Assembly (NCBI RefSeq): GCF_049306965.1
Contig: NC_133180.1
Location: 22,739,001 to 22,803,000 of the forward strand
Reading direction: 5' to 3'
Source of the DNA: Danio rerio
Lineage: Eukaryota > Chordata > Actinopteri > Cypriniformes > Danionidae
Length of the DNA stretch: 64,000 bases
The notes beneath the pieces are model-generated. The model had not been told where the DNA came from and did not search any database. It saw only the letters and a list, made by a program, of their open reading frames with translations. Both the position numbers and the translations under genes were made by a program. Shown here one piece after another: positions 12,033 to 25,200 of this stretch (its first letter is position 1; every line of letters begins with the position of its first letter).

Positions 12033-13170
12033 GGATGTAACGGTATCAGAATTTCACGGTACGGTAATACCTCGGTATGAATGTCACGGTACGGTATTTA
12101 TTGAATCATTTACAGGAAAAAAAAAAACTTTTGAAAATACTCCAAAAAAGTGCCAAAAGTGTCAATGACATACAAATTAGTCATCTATCTGTTAGCTTTG
12201 AAACAGGAACTTCAATTTTAATAACAAAAAATTATTAAACCATGTAAAAAAATAAAGTTTCAATTTAGTATTGTTGAAAACTCATCACATTCAACATTTA
12301 ATCACTCACTCACTTACTTAGATATAGATGGGTTTAAAGGAAAATGATCATATAACTATAATCTGGTAAAAGCTGGTATCTCTGGGTATTTACAATGTCC
12401 CCTGCAACAGAAAAAAACCCTCTCATTTGGGACTGAGGATTCTGGGACAGAGATATGACTTGGCCCATGTTGACAGCAGTGGGCAACATTGTGCATTGTC
12501 TTTCCCCCACTTGAGAAGACAAACCATGAGTGAGATAGAGATCTCTTTGCGGTACAAGTCAATGTCTGCATCAATCTGAACAGTGTGCTGTGTTTCTGCA
12601 GTCCCCATGACTGCTATTAGTCGTATTCCCCAACTTGCAGGCACGTGCACACATAGGGCTCAACCTGTGCAGTGCACATGCCCTTTTTAGTCTTGGATAG
12701 AAAATGCCCTTCCAAATTGATCAAAAGTGCCCCCGCGACACGACACACCCTCCGTCCAGCCCTTCAGTAGACAACACCGCTCTTGAGAATGCGCGCTCAA
12801 CCCCCCCTCGGCGCTTTACAATACGCGCGAGACAACACAGCTGATCAGAACGCGCGCGACAACACTGCTATTCAGTTTGGCGCGGCGACAACACCCGCTT
12901 TAGGTTCGATCATTTCCATCTTTTTTTCATCTCCGCTACTAGCAGCACACTCCATTTCCGCATTACTGGATCTGTAGCGACAACAGACCGCAAAGGATTA
13001 TGGCCACGCCTGGGCTTATGGGAAATGTAGTTTAAGCTACCTCCCGTTCGCTTTATTCGCCTGAGCAAATTTTCTCAGAAGACCTATAGTTTTACCGAGT
13101 CATGCGACTTCGGTAATATCGGAAAAATTTAATATTGCGGTATGACGGTATTTACAATACCGTTACATCC

Positions 13171-13255
<85 letters not shown>

Positions 13256-16200
13256 TAACTATTTATAATTGATGGTATATAGATACATCATATATATCTA
13301 TCCAAGTTTTAGAAACAAATAATAATTTGACTTCTAATTGATCATTTGGTATCAGCACAGAAGTGGTTTATATTAAAGGTAAAGGCCTCTAGATTACGCG
13401 TATTCTCCAAAAATAAAATATGATCATGCCTTGATTTTTAATTATTTGATTAGTTGTTGATGATGATGTTGTGTATGACTCCCATGAGCTTGGAGGACTG
13501 CATCCATACATCTCTGTGGATTCATCTTCAATGCCTCCCTCCATCTTACCCCAGACATGCTCAATAATGTTCTTATGTCTGGCGACTGGGCTGGCCAATC
13601 CTGGAGCAACTTGACCTTCTTTGCTTTCAGGAACTTTGATGTAGAGGCTGAATTATGAGAAGGAGCGGTTTACTGCTGAAGAGTTTGCCCTCTCCTGTGG
13701 TTTGTAATGTAATGGGCAGCACAAATTTCTTGATACCTCAGGCTGTTAATGTTGCCATCCATTCTGCAGATCACTCGCATGCCCACAGACTGAATGAAAC
13801 CCCAAACCATGATTTTTCCTTCACCAAACTTGACTGATTTCTATGATAATCTTGGGTCTATGCTGGTTCTACTGCGGTCTTCTACAGTGTTTGTGATGAT
13901 TGGGATGTAGTTCAACAGATGATTCTTCGGAAAAATCAGCCTTCTGCCACTTTTTCAAATGATCAACTAAAAGTCAAGTTATGCTCTTACAACTAGGACT
14001 GACAACAAGACTTTTGTCGGGTAGTGTATAGTGGGGAAAAAAAAATTATATATATATATATAAACAGGATTTATTAAAATAAACATGAATATATAGCTTC
14101 ATAGTTATAAGTAACCTCATAGTAAACAAAGCCATGACCTCCCTATTGTAGAGACATAAATGTGAGTGGACGCTTAAAGATCAAAGGACCCCTGTGTTGA
14201 GGGCAGAGGTTAAAGGTTAGTGTGTAATTACCATGAGGCCTTTAATAGTTCTGTAGTATGGATCCAGCAGTAAGCAAGCCAGAGAGCAAACCTGAGCAGT
14301 TCTGTCCCAACCATCGGAACAGTGTACTAATACACTCGCTCTCTCTTCACACACAGCCTACGACACAAAACAAAACCCCTGAGTAAATTAGAAAGACACA
14401 CTAACAGGTGTCAGTGTGCGTAGAAACAGAACTGAAGTCAATACCTTGGCGAGGAAGACCCCTGCATCCATCACAGATTTGATGTGTCTCAACCAGCCAG
14501 AGTTCTCCAGTCCTGTCAGATAGTCACTCATAGAGGGAGACTTCATAGAGCAAACTGGAGGAACACAGATACAATCACATCACCTACTACCGGTTTATAA
14601 CCAGTACCTTACTGCACCGACTTACAAACATAAGACTAATTGAGAGTTTAAGGCTGCAAATAACAATTATTTGGAAAATTAATTAATCTTTTGATAATTT
14701 CTTTGTTTGAATGCTTTGATTATTATGTAAATGCCCAAATATCACTTATATAATTGTATTAAATATCATTTTAGTCCTGTATTTAATAATGTTATTCCAC
14801 ATGTTGTCCTTCAAATAATGTACAATTGGAAGGCTATGAAAACAAATACAGTATTTGAATCTATTAAAGAGTTAAATATAGAGATGACACTCTAAAAAAA
14901 GTGTAAGTTCACATTTAAACACTTCCAGTAGAAGTAAAAAATGTGTTATTTTTAATCGAGAGACATCAAAACAAGATATTAATACTTCATTCATTCAATA
15001 CACAAATGATTAATAGTTATGGACAAAATATGTAAACAGAATTAATTTTGTCTTGAATCTGTGTCTTCATCAATAAAACTTATTTGACACAAATGATTAA
15101 TAGTTCAATTAATAGTTGCTATCATAAAATGGTTTTCATTTAATTGCTTTCCCACTTGTTTGTAAGGTGTAATATGAGTTTGTTCATCACACTGATGAAC
15201 ATTCCAGCCCAAAAAATATGTATAAACAGATAAAGACTTTTTAAGTCTATCCTTACTTTCAGTTTTGTAGCCTGGTGTAACTCCCTCTCTGTTAAAAGTA
15301 AAAATAAACTTTTAAGGTTGGTAAACATAGTGAGTAAAATCATTGATGAGAGACCAACACCTCTCACTGATTTATTTATAGCAGCGACAAAAAGAAAAAT
15401 CTCCACTATTGTGGAAGACTCTTTACATCTCCCATCTTTTACATGGTTCCTTTAAGTTACTTCCATCTGGCAGACGGTATAAAGTCCTTTTAGCAAAAAA
15501 AAGTAGAAGAAGACATTTGTTCCCACTGCCATTGGTTTTAAATAGGATTTTGTAAATAATTGTGTAAGTGTATTTATGCTTTGTTGTTGTGTGTTAGCCT
15601 CTTTCTAAAGACAATTTTCTAACCCCTCTGGGATAGACAATAAGGTTTACTGAATTGAATTGAAGAAAGGGGCATGGCAAAAGTGACCAAGTGGTCAGAA
15701 GAACAAATTTCAATGCAGGATAACACCAGACGGAAACAGTAATGTTCCTCAGTTAAAAAATTTGCAATCGTATTACTGACAATTTGTCTTAATACCAGGT
15801 GGAAACTGGGCCTTGTAAGTTAAGCACTGAAAGTAAATTTTAACAGTATCATGTATCTGTCAAGCTTACAAGTCTGTTCATTTCATTAATAAGTTATTGC
15901 AACCCTAATAGAGTTTGCACTACTGGTCCTAATGAAAAGTTTCCTCTCACCCTCCAGCAGTTTTTGCAGGCTGCTTCTCATGACATGGATGTTTTCAATT
16001 CCCTGAAACTGGAACCTGATATTGGAGTAATTGTCCTCGTTCTCATAGCCTTTACCAGCTGCACGGTTCGCCATTGCATTCAACTGACAAAGACAAAGAC
16101 ACATAGATATTTTACACCACTATTTCCAGAGGGTCAGGGTTACAGCAGTTTACTCTCTGAAAGAATTGAGAAAAGCGTTGCATGTCCTGTTTTCCAGTAT

Positions 16201-19200
16201 TGGTGAAACATGTAACAGGCAACAATAAACAGAAAGTATATAATGCAATATTTGTAAAGCATACTAAAATTAAATACACTAATTACTGAATTAATTGTGT
16301 AATATGTAGAAATGGCACATAGTGGGTAAACTTGGTATTGTTGTCCAAATTTAAAATGTTGAACAGTTTTTTTTTTACCTGGCCACTTCTATTCGACATG
16401 ACGAACATGCACAGATTGACGACAGCAACTTCAGCTGCACAATATTGGAAAAATCTGATATTGCAATACTTTTCTTCGATAAATCTTGTGATATGATTAC
16501 CATTAGGGTGGCATGGTGACTCAGTGGTTAGCACTACAAGAAGGTCGCTGATTTGAGTACCGGCTGGGCCAGTTGGTGTTTCTGTGTGGAGTTTGCATGT
16601 TTTCTTCCTGTGTTTGTGTTGGTTTCCTCTGGGTGCTCCGATTTCCCCCACAGTAGAAAGACATGCACTATAATTGAATTGAATAAACTAAATTGTCCAA
16701 AGTACGTGTGTGAATGCGAGAGTGTATGTGGTTTCCCAGAACTGGGTTGCGGCTGGAAGGGCATCCACTACATAAAACATATGCTGGAATAGTTGGCAAT
16801 GGCGCAGCTGTGGCGACCCCTCATAAATAAGGGACTAAGCCGAAAGAAAATGAATGAATACCATTTCACAAGAAGGTTTAAATAGCTCTATTTGACAGCT
16901 TTCTGGAAAGCTTTAAGGTGAAGAAATTTAATAATCACAATGCACTTAAATAATGACTTAAAAAATAAGTTAAAACTTCATAATTTTTATGTTTTTTGGG
17001 ACAACTTATTTGTTTCCACTTTAAAAGTTTCCACTTTTCCAATTTGTAAAAACAATGAAGTTAACTTAATTGATTTGAGTTGAGACAACATGAAGAAATT
17101 GTGTGGAACCCAGCATTTTTACACTGCACATAAAAATGCTTTTCTTATTTAGCTTTGTCGCGTTTCTAGTCCAAATATGTAAAAAAAAAACTAAGGTCAG
17201 GTAAAATATTGTTTTGTTTTCACCTTCAGAAAATAATGTGTCAAAATTAAAGATTTTTTCCCTAAAACAAGCTATATTATCTGCCAATGGGATAAGTAAA
17301 ATAATCATAACCTAGATATTTGGACTAGAAATGAGAGAATAGTTCTAAGTAAGAAAAACCTTTTTTGATCAATTGATTAAAAAATTAAATTCAATTAATC
17401 TTTCTTACACCTACAAACATCATCATTTCTTGTGTCCAAATGTTTTAAACCCTCTTGAAATACTAACAGTCACCTTAAAAACATATGCAAAAGATCAAGC
17501 ATTTAAACTGTTACATCTCATTTCAGAGGCTGCTACAGGCCAGAGGTCGCATTTTCAACAAGTGCACAGTACACATATTGATACAGCCTTTATGACTTAA
17601 TGAATGAAATACCCTGTTTTACATGTGCCCACATTTTGAAAGAAGAATAACCAACTTAAGCATTGTTTTTCATTAAGAATGTTTCTGAAATATCTGCAAA
17701 CGTATTGTGGTATTTTTTTTTTATTTAGAAAAATCAAAAGTACAGCGCCACAATAGATCATTTCAGCATCAATATTGCAATATCGTGTGTGTTTGCAATA
17801 GTCACATGGTAGGATATGCAATGTTGAGTTAGGATTGCAGTTGATCAGCAAAGCAAGTGAGAATGGATGAGATTTACCATAGTATAACCATAACAGAGCG
17901 AAACTTTATTAATTGCATGTGTTTTAAAGACATTTCAAGAAAGTTTAAAGCATTTGGGCACGAAAATGTATAACAATTGTAACTTTAATGAAGAATAATT
18001 TAACAGAATTATTAATACAGAGACTATAGAGTGTCATTTTACATTTATTAATCAATTTCTGTAATTAAAAACCACAAAGCACTGTTTATTTTACTTTTTT
18101 CTTTGCTCTATTGTAATTATTCCTATTTGCAATATACTTATTATCTTTTATACATGATTCACACCCTTACAAAACCACTATAATTAATTTAAATTCAAGA
18201 TTTATTCAAGAGTTGTTTAAGCCATCTAGTGAAATTGTACTCTTATTGCAATGTATATTGCAGAAACAATAAATATCACAATGCCAGATTTCTCCAATAT
18301 CCTTTAGGCACTCATCTCATTTTTAATCATTAGTTCAATAAATAAAGCTGGGGTCAGATGTCAGTAGGTGAAGGATTACATTCCTACAGTACATGTGCAT
18401 CAGAGCATTCAGGGTTGAAAGTTTAAAGATAAACACTTACGTGTCCCATCCTGGACTTGTCACCCTTATGTATATAGAAAGGTTAAGGTTAAAGGTCGCA
18501 CCTTGGGCCGTGTGTCCACTACATATATAAAGGGAGAGTTTGGATTGGCTTGGCTGATGGCCTGAAGCATCTGCTCGTCTTCCACACAGCGGGAGTTCAA
18601 ACCTGACAAAGGCTGACTGCAGCGACAAATCGCAGCCTGAAAGACAGCAGCACAAAATGCAAAGAATGTCAATTTGGTAATAATTTGGTTGGCATCACAA
18701 CTTCTTGTAATACTTGCACAACCTAAATCCATGCACAAGTCATTTTGTAAAACGCAATGAAATCAAGAATTTGTAATTTGTTAATTATTTTAACTTGTAT
18801 GTAATATAATTGAATATATTTAAACTTAACTTATATATCAACTAGGGTTGGGCATCTAAGCTATAATGCCGATCCGATACGTATCTCGATACAAAGAATA
18901 CGATCCGATATATTAGCGATACATTTGTGACATATTGCGATGCAACACGATACGATTCACACCCATATCACGATACGATGCGATATTTCAGCGCTAACTA
19001 ATTAGATCAAGTTTATGAGATTATGTGAAAGATGATGCTGTGCCATTGAATGAGTTTGATTATTTATAAACCAAGCAAAACCAAGACTTTTTTTTACAAA
19101 CTGGCTTTTCTCTCGGAGCCAGAGTGTCAGTTTACAGTAGAGGGCCATTTTAGATAATATAGCACATATTATTTAAGTATTTTCAAGATAAACAGAATGT

Positions 19201-22200
19201 ATAAGTGCAATATATATTATAAATGTATATATTTGCACTCTTTCAACATAAATAAATTTAGCATTGCACAACAAGAATTGTGATTTAACTTTTCAACTAT
19301 GAAAACAAGTTTTACAAAGATATATTTTGCCACTGATTATTCAAAACTTAAGGTTGTGAACTAGCAGTGTTATGCTGCTTTGAAACATCACTGTCACTGT
19401 AAACAACAGGCTAATAAAAATATAACAAACCAGCAATCTTCTTGCTGTGAGGTGGTCAAACTACCCACTGTGCCACCGTGACACCCAATTATTTTTATCA
19501 TTATTATTATTAATATTATTATAATTAAATAAAAATTAACAGGAGGAGGTGTTTAAAACTTTCGTTCTCCGTGACACTAGGCTGAATATCTTTGCAGATG
19601 AACAATGCAATAGCATTCGTTATTGGCGTAGAGCGAGCAGAACTGTTGCGCATGGAAAAAAAAACTTGCAATGCTTTTCTCACCACTTTTGGAGCTGGTT
19701 GAAGCAGTGCGAAAGCCGGGGATGCAGAAACACTGGAAGATGCTTTCACAACAACACCGTGGCGCCGCTTCAAGTGAGATATCAGATTAGTCGTACTGCC
19801 CGCGTATTTTACAGATGCGCGGCACATTTTGCAGATTGCATCTGTCCTGTCATGTCGTCCATCCTTAAATCCATAATGTTGCCATACTTTAGATTTAAAA
19901 CTCAGTGGGGAATAAAATGTTTGTTTTGCTTCTCGCGCTTTCTGAGGGCGCTCCACTAGCTTCATCCGCACACCTGATACATTGAGTTGTAGTGTGTGCA
20001 CATCCGCAAATCCGTTGCTAAGGCTTACTTTATGTAGGTCGATTAAATTATGCGCCAAAAACAGGTTAACAACACTTGTTAATAAATAAAAAATACATTC
20101 TATATTAAAAATATAAGCTGTATCTCGGAAAAACCGATGCATCTCGGAAAAACCGATGCATCTCGATTTGCTTCCAAAATTTCATTCATCCTCTGCTGCT
20201 CTACCGATGCACTCGCATCGTGCACGCGCATGACCGCGTATCGATACATATCGGTTAATCTTCCCATCCCTAATATCAACACATTTTAACTTTGATGGCT
20301 ACAACATAAACTACCTGACAAAAGTCTTGTCGTCGATCCTAGTTGTAAGAGCAACAAATAATAAATTGACTTCTAGTTGATCATTTGGAAAAGTGGCAGA
20401 AGGTAGATTTCTCTGATGAATCATCTGTTGAACTACATCCCAATCAATACAAATACTGCAGAAGACCTATAGGAACCCGCATAGACCCAAGATTCTCACA
20501 GATTCAGTCAAGTTTGGTGAAAGAAAAATCATGGTTTGGGGTTATATTCAGTATGGGGGCATGCGAGAGATCTGCAGAGTGAATGGCAACATCAACAGCC
20601 ATCAAGGCATTTGTGCTACCCATTACTTTACAAACCACAGGAGAGGGCAAATTTTTCAGCAGGATAGCGCTCCTTCTCATAACTCAGCACCCACATCAAA
20701 GTTCCTGAAAGCAAAGAAGGTCAAGGTGCTCCAGGATTAGCCAGCCCAATCACAAGACATGAACATTATCGAGCATGTCTGAGGTAAGATAAAGGAGAAG
20801 GCATTGAAGATGAATAAAATAAAAGAAATCTAGAGGCCTTTGTCTTTCATATAAGCCACTTCTGATACCAAATGATCAACTAGAACTCAAGTTATTATTT
20901 GTTGTTTCTAAAATTTGAATAGGCGACAACCCTTTCATCAGGTAGTGTACTACCAACAAAGCTAGAACAGAGGCAATTTAAACATGCTTCACATCAAATT
21001 TTCTTTTAAACGTACCTTACAATTTGCCCCAATGTCTTAAAGTGCTGTCTAAATGGGGAGTTACTGGGTTGTGGAAAACAGCCATTGTAAAGTGAATGTG
21101 CTTGTATACCTTTGTATCTTTGTGATAGTAAGACAGAACAGGCAAACGCCCTCGGCTCCTAAATTTGGCACTGCCTGTTACCGTAGCAACACTGGCACTT
21201 TTAGGGAGTCCTAGGATGGATGGATAAGTGCTACACATCTGTGAATAAGAGACAAGGAAAAACGATTTGACATTATTCACTATAAAAGTAAAACATAAAA
21301 GCATTCTGCTGAGGTTTTGGAGTCGGTACAATATTTTATGCACAGCATGGAAACATTAATTTAATCAAAAATACAGTAAAAACAAAAATATTGTGAAATA
21401 TTATTACAGTTTTAAATATCTGGTTTTTATTTTCACATATTTTATCATTCAAAAAAGCTGACTTGGTTGTCAAGAGACATTTCTTAATTTTTATTTACCA
21501 CAAACATTGGTACATGAACATTAGTTTGTCAAATCATGTATTTACAGTATCATAATGGACCCAAACAGGAACATTGTATGCTAGGTTGACATGTTATAGG
21601 AAGATGCTACCTCAAAGTTTTTGTTGATATGGCTAATTTCCCAATAATCATTAGAGAGGCCCATCCTGTTGAAGTCATTCACCACACTGATCAACTCCCA
21701 ACCCCGTCTCCGCTCCTCCTCGTTTTGATGTGGGTTATAGAGGAAAGCATAAAGCTCCTCTTCTTTGACTGAAATCATACAGTAACACAGTTAAAGTTTG
21801 AGAGCAAATGTTTGGGCCAGTCTTCATCATATATGTATTTTGCAGCATGTAATATACATAAAATAAAGATTTACTATTGAGGGTTTGGCTTTATAGACAG
21901 TCCTATTTAGAGTCTTCCATCAATTATCAAACTTTCATGAGAATTATGTCAATAAAAGAGTCTCAAAACAGTCCATTACTCACTACAAAACGTAAAGGTA
22001 AGAACTGCCTTTTTACTTCTGAGTATTCTCTAATAGACAATAGCAAATAAATCTACTTACTTATGATTCTGAATCTACATACGAGCGATATATCACCTTA
22101 GTACAAGGTTTGTGCAGGTTTCACCAAGCCAAATATAAGACTTTTAAGACCCTTTTCAGTCGACTTAGATTAAAATTTTAAACTTAAAACACTAAGAATT

Positions 22201-25200
22201 TTTTCTAATGGCCTAGTAACTAGTTTTTCAATTCATAAAAGATAATGGAGATGTGTTGCTTAAGTTTTCTTTCCCTTATTTGCCCCATTTTATTTGGATA
22301 ATTTGCAGTAAAACATCTAACTGCTGTTGTGAAATCTATCTCTTTGCAATAAAAAAACTTAAATATAAATAAAAAGTTTTGAGTTGGTTCATTATTAGGT
22401 AGCTTTACTTGCACATAAAAAATGAAGACTCGTTTAAAATGACCTACAAGACAATATTTCACTGAATTTAAGACTTTTAAAGGCCTAAAATTTTGTTTTT
22501 GAAATATAAGACTTTTTTTAAGCCCCCGCGGACACCCTGCCTTAGTAGTCATCAGCTATTGGCAATATGTCTAACTATTACCAATGCACAATATCATCAT
22601 CTATTAGCACAACAAACCACTGGTTTGAAATTGAACAGTCAATAAGAAAGGATACGAAACATCCCTTGCCCTGTGACTATGTTCATTAATTATGTAACAG
22701 TTTTAAAGATAAAGATATAGAAAATTAGCAATGGTGCATTGGCAACTCAACAAAACATTTTTATAAAAATTTTAAATTAAAGCTAAATAAAAATACAAAC
22801 ATGTAAACTACAATTACTAAAACTAAAATCAACAAAAATGCAATTAGAATAGCATATACATAATTAAATAAATAAATGATGTACAACATGTTTTCTGCCT
22901 TGCATACACAAAACAAATCATATCATTGCATCAAAGCACCAGTGAGCGTGTTACCAGGTTGAAAAAGCCGTAGAAGTGACTGATACACATCCTGACAATC
23001 CCTCTCTTTTTGAAACAGCAGATGCAGATGCTGGAAGGTTTTACAGCGGATCAACAGTGGACAACCGGACGCAGTTAACAGAAGTTTCTCCACTGACAAG
23101 ATGTGATGATGCAGCACCTTCAAACACATGGAATTGACACAGACACTGTTATCAGACATATCTAGATGTGTTTTTTACATAAGAAAAAGCCAAACGATGC
23201 CTCCAAAAATCATGTAACGTAGGCAATACATTTGGTTTGAGGCCTACTTCACCCACAAAAAATATATTGTGTAATATGAATTATATTTTTATCAGTGGCT
23301 GTACTGTCTTAGCCATGTCATTTCTGTCTTGTGACCTATTACACCAGTTGTTGCACCACTGTTGTTCACAAATCCTGCTCACGTGTGTTTTAAGACCTAA
23401 GCAAACATTTCAAGCAAGATTAAAGAAACAATATTATTTGTTGTTTGATAAAAAACTAAAGGATTATTTCACACAAAAATGAAAACTCTGTTATTAATTA
23501 CTCAACCTTAAGTCATTCCAATCCCCTGAGATCTTTGTTCATCTACAGAACAGATGAAATCCAAGAGCTTTCTCATCCTGGTGCAGCAATGGTCAAAAGA
23601 TATTCAAAGTCCAGAAAATAAACCAACAACATTGTCAAAGCATCCCATGTGAGTTCAGTGGCTCAAATGTAATCATACAAATCTCCATGAACACTTTCAT
23701 GTGCTAAAGAAACTGTAAAATCAACACTGTTATATGTCTTTTTTTCAGTCCAGTCAAGTCACTAAAGCAGGTCACACAATGGATGCGCCGTGACACAGCG
23801 CGCGCATGACAGTTAAAAGTATTGCACACCAGACGCGCACATTCGCATGCTATTTAAAATGAAACTATTTAGATAGCGCTCTGTGGCGCGGCAGAAATAT
23901 GAACAGTGCCCTGTTCATATTTCATGAACAGGCATGCAGGCAGCTGCCGACTTGTGGCTACGGTGTGTATAGCGCGACGCCGAGCAGCGCTTTGGGTGTG
24001 TGACCCCCTTAAATGCCTTTACAACAACCAGTATGACGGTTGTTTGTTGTGCTCTTTACTCTAATAGCAATACATTGTACTGCCTATATAGTAAACGCAC
24101 ACCCTGATGACCTGACATGGAAGAGAAAACATTGATGAACAAGGCTGTTTTTACATGTTTTTTGGCACATAAAATTGTTCATGGAGCTTCAGATGACTAC
24201 AGCTGATCTGAAGTCACATGAAATCTCCCGACAGTGTTTTTGCTTCCTTTTCTGAACATCTCACCAATGTTAGTTTACGTGACTCTCAGATTTCATCTAA
24301 AATATATTCAATTGTGTTCTGAAATGAAAGAATGCCTCAGAGGATTTTCAGCTTTGGGTAAACTAATCCTTTGACTGCATTTAATATAGTAAAGACTATG
24401 CTGTGTTTTTTTAACATTTGATTAAGCAAATTCTGTTACACAATACTGTTAGATTCCATAGAAGAAAAATAAAACATACAGCTTGGATCATTTCATTTGC
24501 ATTTCATTTATTCATTTTCTTTTCGGCTTAGTCCCCTTTATTAATCAGGGGTTGCCACAGTGGACAAACACTAAATTATTACACCGGATGAAAAAAATAC
24601 ATTGAAAGGAGTGTTCAATGTCATGCTGAAGCTGCAAATCTTGTTCACATGTTTGGACCTGTGCAGCTTTGTTTGCCCTTCCAGCTGCAACCCATCACTG
24701 GGAAACATCCATAAACACTCATACACTATGGTCAATTTTAGCATAGCCAATTACCCGTACCACATTTCTTTGGACTTGTAGGGGATACCGGAGGAAACAT
24801 AAGGAGAACATGCAGCGAGAACATGCAAACTCTACACAGAAATCCTAACTGACCCAGCCGAGGCTCAAACCAGCAACCTTCTTGCTGTGAGGCGATTGTG
24901 CTACCCACTGCACCATTGCATCATCTCAAAATAATAATCATTATAATATATTGATTTATTTCCAGAAAGAGCTATTTGAATGCTCTGGTGAAATTGGTTT
25001 TCTATAACAATATATATTGCTTGCTAAATAAATAAATAATAAAGTAAAAATCATTTTTAGGTTGTTTTTCCAATATTACACAGCCCTACCACTCAAGTCT
25101 CAAACGGCTTCTCACCTACCATACAGTGAGGGTTTAAGGTATGACCAAAATTCTATTTTAATGCTATTTCATGGAAACAATAGATTTCATTTTAAGTTTG

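Larger units (their letters stand above)
18843..20272 (-). mobile_element. hAT transposon with BED-finger ORF and exact 8-bp target duplication
   Basis: ATATCAAC occurs at 18835-18842 and 20273-20280, directly outside the ends TAGGGTTGGGCATC and its partner, the inverse of TAGGGATGGGAAGATTAACC. An 8-bp duplication and a TAGGG-type end are hallmarks of hAT elements. The interior keeps the first part of a transposase on the minus strand (20142-19525) and then passes into a SINE head fragment; the catalytic part is absent. Lies in mtmr8 intron 5. Confidence 0.9.

Noticed and set aside
11800-12168. 122-codon frame with Cys-Val and Ile-Tyr runs
   Set aside because: Translation of the (TG)n(TA)n microsatellite; no coding context.
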